Below, piece by piece: positions 9,775 to 18,206 of a stretch of 64,000 nt of DNA. A model generated the notes under the pieces. That model saw only the letters and a program-made list of their open reading frames with translations, was not told the DNA's origin and did no database searches. The stretch is from NCBI GenBank assembly GCA_963754285.1, contig CAVWFN010000005.1, forward strand, positions 1 to 64,000, given 5' to 3'. Position numbers and translations under genes: made by a program. Source of the stretch: RYN-133 sp963754285 (GTDB lineage Bacteria; Actinomycetota; Actinomycetes; Mycobacteriales; Jatrophihabitantaceae). Position 1 is the stretch's first letter, and the number at the start of each line of letters is the position of its first letter.

Positions 9775-9901
9775 CTTACATCCGCGCCGGCGCCGAATCG
9801 TAGAAATGGCCCGGATATATGGGGATTCGGGCCGGGATCTTGAGCCGATGCCTCGCGGGCGGCCCTTTCGCGAGCAGCGACGACGCAGTTAGGGTGCGCG
9901 C

Positions 9902-10966
9902 GTGCGAGGGACACTCTCAGGACGGCGAGCACTGGCTGCCGCGACCGTTGCAACAGCGTTGGGCACACTCACTGCGGTGGCCGCACCCGCGTCGGCGGCG
10001 GCGGCACTGCGCAACCACAACATGCCGGGCCAGCAGGTCGCCATCGGCTGCATGAAGGCGACCCTGTGCGACGCCGTCGGTCAGGGTCAGCACGGCGGCG
10101 GGGTCATGATCCCCGTCCGCAACGGCACGCCCGGCAGTGCGATCAAGATCCGCAACACCAGCGGGTTGGGGTCGATCAGCTGCCCGAACTCGCACGGGTG
10201 TGTCGCGGTCGCCGAACCGAGCAACGACACCAATCTGATCATCGTCAAGATCAACAGCGCCGGGAAGCTGGGCGGGACGAAGAAGATCACCCTGCCGTCG
10301 GGCGTCACGATGACCTCGATCGCATGCACGACGCTGTCGCACTGCGTGCTCGGTGGGACCCAGTTCTTCACCAGCCCGATGGCGATCGAGATCGGGTTCT
10401 GGAATGGCACCCGGCTCGCGCTCAAGCGGGTGCATGGCGTTGCCCGCCATAACAACACCGCAGTCCACGGAGTCGGGTGCCACGGCACGCTGTGCTGGGT
10501 CGTCGGTAGCGCGCAGGGATCGAACACTGTCGGGTTCGCCGTCCCGATCCATCGGAGCACGGTCGGCACCGTGCACACGGCACGCGGCGACAGGCTCACC
10601 GGGGTCGCCTGCAGCGACGGCACGCACTGCTACGCATCCGGCGAGCCGCAGAGTGGCGGCAACCTCGTTGCGTTGTCCGCCACCAAGATCGTCAAGACGA
10701 CCAAGATCTCGGCCAAGTCGTCGTTGTTCGGCATCGCCTGCGCTCGCGCGCACTGCATCGCGGTCGGGCAGCAGGTCGACACGTCGACTCGGACGACCTT
10801 CGCCGGCACCCTGTTCACGATCCTCGGCGGCAAGATGACCGGCAGCCAGGAGGTCAAGCAGAGCGGCGGGTACAGCGGTGTCACGCGCGCCTCGACGACG
10901 TTCTTCGCCGCTGTCGGATCCTCGAACGCCGGTGCCGCGACTCCGTCCGAGGTCACGACCTCGTAA
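9902..10966 (+). CDS. Secreted cysteine-paired beta-propeller protein
   Basis: A 354-residue exported protein with a GTG start and a signal peptide ending near ASAAA. The mature part is a repeat protein: six units carry a Cys pair at 50/56, 94/100, 142/148, 193/198, 237/243 and 280/285, each in the pattern G-I/V-x-C...C-x-A-V-G with a 43-51-residue period. A seventh unit at 326-340 has the same frame (GVTRAS...FFAAVGS) without cysteines. This is what a seven-bladed propeller with one disulfide per blade would look like. I recognise no catalytic residues; binding is a guess. The gene stands alone, and 10967-11157 downstream holds the ECF42 promoter. Confidence 0.75.
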   Translation: MRGTLSGRRALAAATVATALGTLTAVAAPASAAAALRNHNMPGQQVAIGCMKATLCDAVGQGQHGGGVMIPVRNGTPGSAIKIRNTSGLGSISCPNSHGCVAVAEPSNDTNLIIVKINSAGKLGGTKKITLPSGVTMTSIACTTLSHCVLGGTQFFTSPMAIEIGFWNGTRLALKRVHGVARHNNTAVHGVGCHGTLCWVVGSAQGSNTVGFAVPIHRSTVGTVHTARGDRLTGVACSDGTHCYASGEPQSGGNLVALSATKIVKTTKISAKSSLFGIACARAHCIAVGQQVDTSTRTTFAGTLFTILGGKMTGSQEVKQSGGYSGVTRASTTFFAAVGSSNAGAATPSEVTTS

Positions 10967-11068
10967 CCGCGTAGTTCAGCTCGTCAGTGCAGTCCCGGTC
11001 TGATGTGCCGGGCTCGACCGTCGCGCGCTCCGACTGATCGCGGACGAGTCATTTCCTCGAGCTGCAGG

Positions 11069-11097
11069 TGTCGATCGGGCCGCACTCTGTGCATCGG
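11069..11097 (+). promoter_or_regulatory. Candidate ECF42 promoter for the DGPF/sigma operon
   Basis: TGTCGA at 11069-11074 and CATCGG at 11092-11097, spaced by 17 bases. The identical arrangement occurs in front of the third YCII gene (13370-13398, minus). ECF42 sigma factors are known to use a TGTCGA-type -35 element, so both are probably read by the sigma factor encoded at 11746. Confidence 0.7.
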
Positions 11098-11157
11098 TAT
11101 CGGTGTGGTGGTCGGACAACGACCAACTCGTGTAGACCGTCATCAAAAGGAGATCCC

Positions 11158-11499
11158 ATGCGTTACATCATGTTCGTCTGCGTCGACCCTGAGCCCGACA
11201 CCTCTGGCGCCGAAGCCCCGTCGATCGACGAGTGGTTCGACGGCATCCCGTCCGGGAAGTGGGTCGTCGGTGAGCGGCTGCGGCCCGTCCAGGACGCAAA
11301 GCTCGTGCGTGTGCGCAACGGCGAGGTGCTCGTGACCGACGGCGCGTTCACCGAATCGAAGGAATGGATCGGCGGCTTCGACATCCTCGAGTGCGATTCG
11401 ATGGACGAGGCGATCTCGATCGCGTCGAAGCATCCGATGGCCTACGGCGGTCGCATCGAGGTACGCCAGTTCTGGCCGCTGTCAGAATCCGACGCGTAG
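11158..11499 (+). CDS. YCII/DGPF-domain protein 1
   Basis: A 113-residue alpha-beta protein of the YCII/DGPF family: the N-terminal strand MRYIMFVCV, the motif DGAFTESKEWIGGFDILE (the DGPF position reads DGAF) and the C-terminal strand IEVRQFW. The ATG is preceded by AAAGGAG. It is the first gene of the sigma-factor operon. Family members cluster with ECF42 sigma factors; their biochemical role is not settled. The sequence is full length for the family. Confidence 0.9.
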   Translation: MRYIMFVCVDPEPDTSGAEAPSIDEWFDGIPSGKWVVGERLRPVQDAKLVRVRNGEVLVTDGAFTESKEWIGGFDILECDSMDEAISIASKHPMAYGGRIEVRQFWPLSESDA

Positions 11500-11512
11500 C
11501 GGCCGTGCCCAG

Positions 11513-11749
11513 GTGCAGTACGTGTTCCTGATCTACGGGTCGGACGACGGCGACGACCACGCTGCGACGACGGTGCAAAACACACCGCGCGGCATGGTGG
11601 TCAGCGACGGTCGGTTCGCCGATGCCGAGGGGTTGGGACGGGTGTGCGTGACCGAGCTGCGTGACCTGGACGACGCGCTGCGTGTGGCGAAGCAGCTCGC
11701 CCGGACGTCGGTGGCTGTCGAGATTCGTCCGGCGGGGCCGGCGCCGTGA
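11513..11749 (+). CDS. Short YCII/DGPF-domain protein 2
   Basis: A 78-residue protein that starts like a YCII domain (MQYVFLIYGSDD) and keeps the DGRFADAEGLG segment and the C-terminal strand VAVEIRP, but lacks about 30 residues between the first strand and the DGPF motif. It is therefore a shortened paralogue rather than a random ORF. It starts at a GTG 13 bp after protein 1, and its stop overlaps the sigma-factor start (GTGA). Whether it is functional is uncertain. Confidence 0.7.
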   Translation: MQYVFLIYGSDDGDDHAATTVQNTPRGMVVSDGRFADAEGLGRVCVTELRDLDDALRVAKQLARTSVAVEIRPAGPAP

Positions 11750-12996
11750 CCAACAGCGAGGTCGTCGAGGCAGTGTCCGCGGCGTACCGGACGGAATGGA
11801 CGCAGGTGCTCGCCACCGTCCTGCGGGTTGCTCGCGATTTCGATGTCGCCGAAGACTGCGTGCAGGACGCCTTCACGCAGGCGTTGTTGCGCTGGGGACG
11901 CGACGGCGTTCCCGATCGTCCCGGCGCGTGGTTGACGACGGTCGCCGTGCGCGAGGTCTTGCAGGCCAAGCGCAAGGCTGCGACGGCAGCGCGCAAACTG
12001 CCCGCGCTCGCGGTCGGCGACGATGCACCCGACGACCCGAGCGCCGGCACGGTCTTCGAGCAGCTGCCTGACGACCGGCTCCGCCTGGTGTTCATCTGCT
12101 GCCACCCCGCACTGTCGAGCGACGCCCGGGTCGCGCTGACGCTGCGCATGGTCTGCGGGCTCACGTCCGCCGAGGTCGCGAGGGCGTTCCTGGTCAAGGA
12201 AGCAACGATGCAAGCGCGCATCACGCGCGCGAAGAAGAAGATCGCCCGGGCGGCGATTCCGTATCGCACCCCGACACCGGACGATCTGCCCGAGCGGCTG
12301 GAATCGGTCTTCGACACGGTGCAACTCGTCTACAGCGCGGGCCATGTCGCCGCGAGCGGCGAGCAGTTGCTGCGCGCCGATCTCGCCGACCGCGCGCTGC
12401 AGGTCGCCAGAATGTTGCACGACCTGCTGCCCGACGACGCAGAAACCGCAGGCCTGCTCGCGTTGCTGCTGCTGACCGACGCACGTCGTGCGGCACGCGT
12501 CGACGCGGCCGGTGAGCTCGTCCCGCTCGACGAGCAGGACCGCAGCCGCTGGAACGCGACCGCGCTCGAGGAAGGGCTCGCGCTGCTGCGTTCAGCACTG
12601 CCTCGAGGTGCTCGCGGCAGGTACACGGTCATGGCGTGCATCGCGGCCGTTCACGCCGAGGCGCGAAGCGCCGCCGACACCGACTGGGAGCAGATCGTGC
12701 AGCTGTACGAGCTGCTGCTACGCCGATGGCCCAGTCCGGTCGTGGCGCTCAACCACGCCATTGCGATCGGCGCGGCCCAGGGCGCCGAGGCGGGAGTGGC
12801 CGCGCTGGACGCTCTCGCCGACGAGCCGGAACTGGTCAGCTACCCGTACCTGCCCGCGGCACGCGCCGACTTCCTGCGCCGGCTCGGACGTGCCGACGCG
12901 GCGGCCGAGGCCTATCGCGAAGCGCTGCTCCTGACCGAGAACGAGGTCGAGGCACGGTACCTGCGACGCCGCCTCGCCGAAGCCGGCGGCGGCTAG
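11746..12996 (+). CDS. ECF42-type sigma factor with C-terminal TPR-like extension
   Basis: A 416-residue extracytoplasmic-function sigma factor. Region 2 (residues about 10-75) includes VLRVARDFDVAEDCVQDAF, and region 4 (about 115-165) includes VALTLRMVCGLTSAEVARAFL and the recognition helix ATMQARITRAKKKI. A long helical extension (about 190-416) follows and ends in TPR-like pairs (YPYLPAARADFLRRLGR). This architecture beside YCII/DGPF genes is the hallmark of group ECF42. In that group the extension is needed for activity and no anti-sigma factor is encoded nearby, and none is seen here. The GTG start overlaps the previous stop. The flanking promoters indicate autoregulation. Confidence 0.93.
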   Translation: MTNSEVVEAVSAAYRTEWTQVLATVLRVARDFDVAEDCVQDAFTQALLRWGRDGVPDRPGAWLTTVAVREVLQAKRKAATAARKLPALAVGDDAPDDPSAGTVFEQLPDDRLRLVFICCHPALSSDARVALTLRMVCGLTSAEVARAFLVKEATMQARITRAKKKIARAAIPYRTPTPDDLPERLESVFDTVQLVYSAGHVAASGEQLLRADLADRALQVARMLHDLLPDDAETAGLLALLLLTDARRAARVDAAGELVPLDEQDRSRWNATALEEGLALLRSALPRGARGRYTVMACIAAVHAEARSAADTDWEQIVQLYELLLRRWPSPVVALNHAIAIGAAQGAEAGVAALDALADEPELVSYPYLPAARADFLRRLGRADAAAEAYREALLLTENEVEARYLRRRLAEAGGG

Positions 12997-13334
12997 CCCA
13001 TCTGGCGCACTTCGACGCCGCTGTGGGCGTTGCTCGCTTCAGGCAGGCCGCGCGCAAGGTCGGTCGCGTGCTCGAGGTCGTCGGCCTCGAGCAGGTAGAA
13101 CCCGCCGATGCCCTTGTCGGTGGTGACGAATGGTCCGGGCACCACGTCGGCGGGGGCAGCTCCCCGGATCGACACGGCCTGCACCGACGGGACGAGCTCG
13201 CCGCCGGTCAGCACGGCGTCGCCTGCTGCGTCGAGGAAGGCGCGGTGGCGCCGTCCGTTCTCGTCGTTCCACTCCGGCGTCGCCGCCGCCCACTCCTGCT
13301 CGTCGCCGTAGATCAACACCAGGAATCGAGGCAT
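12993..13334 (-). CDS. YCII/DGPF-domain protein 3
   Basis: A 113-residue YCII/DGPF protein (MPRFLVLIYGDEQEW start, GPFVTTDKGIGGFYLLEADD core, VEVRQMG end) with the canonical GPF motif. It is convergent with the sigma factor and overlaps its 3' end by 4 bp, an unusually tight arrangement. Its own upstream region carries a TGTCGA-N17-CATCGG element, so it probably belongs to the same sigma-factor regulon although it is on the other strand. Confidence 0.9.
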   Translation of the reverse strand: MPRFLVLIYGDEQEWAAATPEWNDENGRRHRAFLDAAGDAVLTGGELVPSVQAVSIRGAAPADVVPGPFVTTDKGIGGFYLLEADDLEHATDLARGLPEASNAHSGVEVRQMG

Positions 13335-13369
13335 CAGTCACCCTTTCTCTCTGCAGAGGTCTTGTCCAA

Positions 13370-13398
13370 CCGATGTGGACGCCGTCTCGAAATCGACA
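13370..13398 (-). promoter_or_regulatory. Candidate ECF42 promoter for YCII protein 3
   Basis: On the minus strand TGTCGA (13398-13393), 17 bases, then CATCGG (13375-13370), ending 35 bp before the start of the YCII gene at 13334. It matches the element at 11069-11097 in both hexamers and in spacing. Confidence 0.7.
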
Positions 13399-13417
13399 GC
13401 TGACATAGGGTCGAGAC

Positions 13418-14044
13418 GTGACCTGGTCGACCTACGCGACGTTCCTGGTGTTCGCCGTGGTGCTCGTCTTGATCCCCGGTCCCGACTTCGCGGTCGTGAC
13501 CAAGAACTGCTTGCTCGGTGGTCGCCGACGGGGCTGGTGGAGCGCAGCCGGAGTTGCCTCGTCCAACACCCTGCAGGGGCTCGCGGCAGCAACCGGACTC
13601 GGTGCGGTGATCGCACGCAGTGAACCGGTCTTCGAGACGGTGAAGTGGGCGGGCATCTGTTATCTGCTGCTGCTTGCGGTGCAGTCGTTGCGGTCGGCGG
13701 TGCGTGGTGACTACACACGCGAAGCTGGTGCACCGGCGAGCGGCGAGTCGCGGCTGCGCGGCTGGCGCCAGGGCTTCCTGTCGAACATCACGAATCCGAA
13801 GGTGCTGGTGTTCTACCTTGCCGTGCTGCCGCAGTTCCTCGGCGCTCATGCCGCCATCGGCGTGCTCATGCTGTTCGCGTTCAGCCACGCGGTGCTGTCG
13901 TTGACCTACCTGTCGCTGGTCGTCGTCGTCCTGACCCGCGCTCGAGCACTGCTGCAACGCCGGGCCGTGCGCCGCGCAATGGACGCCGCGACGGGCTGTG
14001 CGCTCGTCGGGTTCGGAGCCAAACTCGCCGTTGAGAGCGTGTAA
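13418..14044 (+). CDS. LysE/RhtB-family amino acid exporter
   Basis: A 208-residue inner-membrane protein with six hydrophobic segments and the family signature near the N-terminus (VLIPGPDFAVVTKN) and in the middle (GFLSNITNPKVLVFYLAVLPQF). LysE-superfamily members export amino acids or their derivatives using the proton gradient. The substrate is unknown. The gene has a GTG start, is divergent from YCII protein 3 and is followed by the aldolase. The GPGPD position reads IPGPD, which is within normal variation. Confidence 0.9.
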   Translation: MTWSTYATFLVFAVVLVLIPGPDFAVVTKNCLLGGRRRGWWSAAGVASSNTLQGLAAATGLGAVIARSEPVFETVKWAGICYLLLLAVQSLRSAVRGDYTREAGAPASGESRLRGWRQGFLSNITNPKVLVFYLAVLPQFLGAHAAIGVLMLFAFSHAVLSLTYLSLVVVVLTRARALLQRRAVRRAMDAATGCALVGFGAKLAVESV

Positions 14045-14096
14045 GACCGACAGACGCGTCTCGCCGAGAGCACCCCACGGCTGACAGGATGTCGGT

Positions 14097-14984
14097 ATGG
14101 ACGCCACGCAGCTCGAGAAGATCCGCTCCGGCCAGGGCTTCTTCGCCGCTCTCGACCAGAGCGGTGGGAGCACACCCAAGGCGCTGGGTGACTACGGGAT
14201 CGACGAGAGTCGCTACAGCAATGACGACGAGATGTTCGACCTCGTGCACGCGATGCGGACGCGCATCGTCACCAACCCTGTGTTCGACGGTTCGCGCGTC
14301 CTCGCGGCGATCTTGTTCGAGCAGACGATGGACCGTGACATGGGCGGTGTCTCGACCGCGCAATACCTGTGGGACGCGAAGCAGGTCGTGCCGTTCCTGA
14401 AGGTCGACAAGGGCCTCGCGGACGAACAGCACAGCGTGCAGGTGATGAAGCCGATGCCCGCGCTGGACGAGCTGCTGCAGCGCGCGAACGAGCACCGGAT
14501 CTTCGGCACCAAGATGCGCTCGGTGATCAAGGATTCCGACAAGGACGGCATCGCCGCGATCGTCGACCAGCAGTTCGAGGTCGGCGCGCAGATCTCGGCC
14601 GCCGGCCTCGTCCCGATTCTCGAGCCCGAAGTGAGCATCAAGAGCCCGCACAAACAAGAGGCCGAAGCACTGCTGTGCGACGCGCTGAAGAGCGGTATCG
14701 ACGCGCTGCCCGCCGACGCGACGATCATGCTCAAGCTGACGATCCCGTCCGAGGTCGGGCTCTACAGCGATCTCGCGGCCGATCCGCGGGTGCTGCGCGT
14801 GCTGGCGCTGTCCGGTGGCTACAGCCGCGACGAGGCCTGCGCGTTGCTGGCAAAGGACTCGAGCATGATCGCGAGCTTCTCGCGGGCGCTGCTCGAGGGC
14901 CTGTCCGACGCTCAGAGCGACGAAGAGTTCACCGCGACGCTCGAGCACTCGATCGCCGAGATCTATCAGGCGTCCGTCCACTGA
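14097..14984 (+). CDS. fda: Fructose-bisphosphate aldolase, class I
   Basis: A 295-residue class I (Schiff-base) aldolase of the bacterial type: QGFFAALDQSGGSTPKAL at the N-terminus, EPEVSIKSPHK in the middle, and the Schiff-base lysine Lys213 in TIMLKLTIPSE. It cleaves fructose 1,6-bisphosphate to triose phosphates in glycolysis and gluconeogenesis and needs no metal. Many actinobacteria rely on a class II enzyme, so this may be an accessory or stress form. It is monocistronic, with a compact hairpin at its stop. Confidence 0.93.
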   Translation: MDATQLEKIRSGQGFFAALDQSGGSTPKALGDYGIDESRYSNDDEMFDLVHAMRTRIVTNPVFDGSRVLAAILFEQTMDRDMGGVSTAQYLWDAKQVVPFLKVDKGLADEQHSVQVMKPMPALDELLQRANEHRIFGTKMRSVIKDSDKDGIAAIVDQQFEVGAQISAAGLVPILEPEVSIKSPHKQEAEALLCDALKSGIDALPADATIMLKLTIPSEVGLYSDLAADPRVLRVLALSGGYSRDEACALLAKDSSMIASFSRALLEGLSDAQSDEEFTATLEHSIAEIYQASVH

Positions 14985-14999
14985 CCCCGCTGGGTCAGT
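14980..14999. terminator. Bidirectional hairpin between aldolase and nickel permease
   Basis: ACTGACCC and GGGTCAGT form a perfect 8-bp stem with a 4-base loop (CGCT). It covers the stop codons of both convergent genes (14984 and 14995), so it is probably a shared terminator. Confidence 0.6.
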
Positions 15000-16122
15000 C
15001 TCGCATCGTCGCGAGCGAGGCCGACCACCGCTCCTCGACCCGTCCGTAACGCCACACACCGATCGCGACGGCCCACGAGACGACGAACAACGCCACGATG
15101 CCGTATCCGGCATAGTCGAGCGGGATGCCCGCGACCGCTGCGAGCGGCCCCGAGGTGATGTGCAGTTCCTGGGCGAGGACACCCACCAGTTCGATGGTGC
15201 CGATGACCAGCGCGACCGCGACGGACAACGCCGTGATCGTGATGTTGTAGAAGACCTTCCGGACGGGCTTGGCGAACGCCCAGCCGTAAGCGGCATTCAT
15301 GAACACACCGTCGATGGTGTCCATCAGGCACATGCCGGCTGCGAACAGGATCGGCAGCACGAGGATCGAGTAGAACGGCAGACCGCTGACCGCGGCGGCG
15401 CCGCCGGCGATGACGAGCAGGCCGACCTCGGTCGCCGTGTCGAACCCGAGCCCGAACAGCACGCCGACCGGGTAGATGTGCCATGGCTTGCGCACCGACT
15501 TGGTCAGGCCGCCGAGCAGGCGGTTCATGAAGCCGCGCTTGTTCAAGTGCTCCTCGAGCTGCTGCTCGTCAAAGCGTCCCGATCGCATCTCCCGGAACAC
15601 CCGGATGATGCCGAGCAACACGACGAGATTGAGCACGCCGAGGATCCACAGGAACGTGCCGGACACCGAAGCGCCGATGACGCCGGTGATCGAGTGCAGA
15701 CCCGACGAGCCGTTGGCCAGCGGGCCGGCGAGGGCCTTCACGCCGGCCGCGAGCAGGAACGCGAGGGTGAACACGATCGTCGAGTGGCCGAGGGAGAACC
15801 AGAACCCGACCGACAGCGGCTTGCGCGCGTCCGTGCGGCCCTGGCTGTCGGCGATCAGCTTGCGGGTGGTGTTGTCGACCGCCGCGATGTGGTCGGCGTC
15901 GAAGGCGTGGCGGAGCCCGAACGTGTAGGCGAGCACGCCGACACCCACGTCGTAGACCGCCGACTTGCCCAGCATGAAGTGATGCGGAACGACAAGCCCG
16001 AACAGCACTGCGAAGCCGAGCACGTGCAAGAACACGACGAACCCGGCCATGCCCAGCAGCGAACGCTTGTCCTGACGCGTCAACGACCGGCGGAACCGGG
16101 CAAGACCACTGTCGGCAGGCAC
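14995..16122 (-). CDS. NiCoT-family nickel/cobalt permease
   Basis: A 375-residue, eight-segment membrane permease with the NiCoT signature RHAFDADHIAAVDN (His72, Asp77, His78: the HX4DH motif) and the second signature GLGFDTATE. It imports Ni2+ (or Co2+) with high affinity. The GTG start follows AAGGTGG by about 4 bases. Nickel is needed by the nickel superoxide dismutase at 57616, so this permease may feed it. The 60 bp before it contain an imperfect 25-bp palindrome that could be a metal-sensor operator. Confidence 0.93.
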   Translation of the reverse strand: MPADSGLARFRRSLTRQDKRSLLGMAGFVVFLHVLGFAVLFGLVVPHHFMLGKSAVYDVGVGVLAYTFGLRHAFDADHIAAVDNTTRKLIADSQGRTDARKPLSVGFWFSLGHSTIVFTLAFLLAAGVKALAGPLANGSSGLHSITGVIGASVSGTFLWILGVLNLVVLLGIIRVFREMRSGRFDEQQLEEHLNKRGFMNRLLGGLTKSVRKPWHIYPVGVLFGLGFDTATEVGLLVIAGGAAAVSGLPFYSILVLPILFAAGMCLMDTIDGVFMNAAYGWAFAKPVRKVFYNITITALSVAVALVIGTIELVGVLAQELHITSGPLAAVAGIPLDYAGYGIVALFVVSWAVAIGVWRYGRVEERWSASLATMRD

Positions 16123-16148
16123 CCGTCCACCTTAGGAACGACAGACCG

Positions 16149-16173
16149 CTTATCGCAAGTAGTTGGCAATAAG
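16149..16173. promoter_or_regulatory. Imperfect palindrome upstream of nickel permease
   Basis: Arms CTTATCGC and GGCAATAAG around a centre at 16161; 8 of 12 symmetric positions pair. It lies 27 bp before the permease GTG and is the only room for its promoter. It is a candidate operator for a nickel-responsive Fur-family (Nur) or NikR-like regulator. It does not match the Streptomyces Nur box well. Confidence 0.45.
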
Positions 16174-16183
16174 TGACTGCCGG

Positions 16184-18169
16184 TCAGAGCTCGACCTGCG
16201 AGGCCATGACGACGGTGCGATCGACCGGCAGGCAGAAGTACGCGGCCGGCGACGCGGCGTTGTGGGCGAGCCCGACGAACAGCCGCTTGCGCCACCGCGC
16301 CATCCGGTCGTCACGGTCCTGCGACGCCGAGGTGGCGCGCTCGATCGTGATGCGCGACAAGAAGAACAGGGCGTTCTCGGGATCGATGTCGAGTTCGTCG
16401 CTCATCCCCCGGGCATGCCTGAGCATCTCGGGCAGATCCTGCTCGTCCTGGAATCCGAACCGCATGCTCACGTGGACGATGCCGTCGTCGGCGTAGCCGA
16501 GTTCATCGACCGTGAGCCGCTCGTCGACCGGAACGTGCGGCACGTTCTCGGACACGACCGACACGACGACGACGCGCTCGTGCAGCACGTGGTTGAACTC
16601 CCAGTTGGCCCGTAGCGCGATCGGAGTCGTCTCCTTGGTCGGATGCGGGAACACTGCCGTACCCGGGACCCGGGTCGGCTTCGAGGTGCGCATCTTCTCG
16701 ACGAACTCGTCCAGCGACCCCTCGATGTCGGTGCGGCGCCGTGTGACGATCCGCCGTCCGCGCTGCCACGTCATCATCACCGTCACGACGGCCACGGCGA
16801 TCGCGAGCGGCAGCCAACCGCCGTGCACGACCTTGGTGAGGTTCGCGCCGAAGAAGGTGAGTTCGGTGCCGCCGAAGACCACTGCGACGAGGACGAGCCG
16901 CCACGTCGGCCACTTCCAGGCCGACTTGGCAAGGATCAGGAACAGCGTCGTCGTCAGCAACAACGTCCCCGTCACGGCAAGGCCGTACGCAGTCGCCAGC
17001 TTGTTCGACGAGCGGAACGAGACCATCAGCAACAGCACACCGGCGAACAGCAGCCAGTTGACTGCTGGGACGTAGATCTGTCCGCTCTCGCGCGTCGACG
17101 TGTGCCGCACCGTGAGATGCGGCAGGAACCCGAGCCGCACGGCCTGACGCGATACCGAGAACGCGCCCGAGATGACCGCCTGCGACGCGATCACTGTGGC
17201 GAGCGTCGCGAGCACGACCATCGGGATCCGCGCCCAGCTCGGTGAGAGCAGGTAGAACGGGTTAGAGATCGACGTCGGCTTCTCGAGGATCAGCGCACCC
17301 TGACCGAGGTAGTTGATGATCAGCGCCGGGAAGACGAGAGCGAACCACGAGAACCGGATCGGCCGCCGGCCGAAGTGGCCCATGTCGGCGTAGAGCGCCT
17401 CGGCACCGGTGATCGACAGCACGACCGCGCCCATCGCGATGAACGCGGTGTACGGGTGATCGGCGATGAACGAGCCGACGTAGGTCGGCGACAGGCCGCG
17501 CAGGATGCCCGGGTGCGCCACGATGTGCGGCAACCCGGTCACCGCGAGCACGACGAACCAGACCACCATGACCGGCCCGAACAGCCGGCCGACGACGTGC
17601 GTGCCCCACCTCTGCACGACGAACAGCACAGTGAGGATGGCGATGCCGACAGGAAGTACGACGTCGTGGGCGCCGGGCGCGGCGACCTGGATGCCCTCGA
17701 CCGACGACAGCACCGAGATCGCGGGTGTGATGAGGCTGTCGCCGTAGAACAGAGCCGCGCCGATCACACCGAGCACCATCGCCACCGCCACGCGCCGGCT
17801 CTTGCTGCTGAGCGTGCGCCGGATCAGTGCGGCCAGCGCCATGATGCCGCCCTCGCCGTCGTTGTCGGCGCGGAGGATGAACACGACGTACTTGATCGAA
17901 ACGATCAGGGTGATCGACCAGAACACCAGCGAAATGACGCCGTAGACGTCGGAGTTGGTGGGCTTCACGGCGTGACCGTCGATCGAGAACACGGTCTGCA
18001 ACGCGTAGAGCGGGCTCGTCCCGATGTCGCCGAACACGACACCGATCGCGCCGATCGCCAACCCGATCAGTCCTGCGCTGTGCGTCGCCGGATGGTCGGG
18101 GTTGCCCCCGTGCGGGTTACGTGAGCTCTGCTGCTCGGTCTCGACCTCGGTCGAGGATTCGTCGCTCAC
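16184..18169 (-). CDS. kup: Kup-family potassium uptake protein
   Basis: A 661-residue Kup/HAK/KT transporter. After a 30-residue polar tail come the signatures GAIGVVFGDIGTSPLYALQT and RADNDGEGGIMAL, about 12 membrane segments, and a 180-residue cytoplasmic C-terminal domain. It brings in K+ by proton symport and usually works at low pH or as a housekeeping uptake route. The length is typical. It is monocistronic; the nickel permease starts 62 bp downstream on the same strand but has its own upstream element. Confidence 0.95.
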   Translation of the reverse strand: MSDESSTEVETEQQSSRNPHGGNPDHPATHSAGLIGLAIGAIGVVFGDIGTSPLYALQTVFSIDGHAVKPTNSDVYGVISLVFWSITLIVSIKYVVFILRADNDGEGGIMALAALIRRTLSSKSRRVAVAMVLGVIGAALFYGDSLITPAISVLSSVEGIQVAAPGAHDVVLPVGIAILTVLFVVQRWGTHVVGRLFGPVMVVWFVVLAVTGLPHIVAHPGILRGLSPTYVGSFIADHPYTAFIAMGAVVLSITGAEALYADMGHFGRRPIRFSWFALVFPALIINYLGQGALILEKPTSISNPFYLLSPSWARIPMVVLATLATVIASQAVISGAFSVSRQAVRLGFLPHLTVRHTSTRESGQIYVPAVNWLLFAGVLLLMVSFRSSNKLATAYGLAVTGTLLLTTTLFLILAKSAWKWPTWRLVLVAVVFGGTELTFFGANLTKVVHGGWLPLAIAVAVVTVMMTWQRGRRIVTRRRTDIEGSLDEFVEKMRTSKPTRVPGTAVFPHPTKETTPIALRANWEFNHVLHERVVVVSVVSENVPHVPVDERLTVDELGYADDGIVHVSMRFGFQDEQDLPEMLRHARGMSDELDIDPENALFFLSRITIERATSASQDRDDRMARWRKRLFVGLAHNAASPAAYFCLPVDRTVVMASQVEL

Positions 18170-18206
18170 GCGCCCAGTCTGCCCGTTGTTGTCTGTGGCG
18201 AGCTGC

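Noticed and set aside
16149..16173. Zur or standard Nur box before the nickel permease
   Set aside because: The TTGC/GCAA half-sites are in direct rather than inverted order, and the AT-rich Zur pattern is absent. Kept only as an unassigned palindrome.
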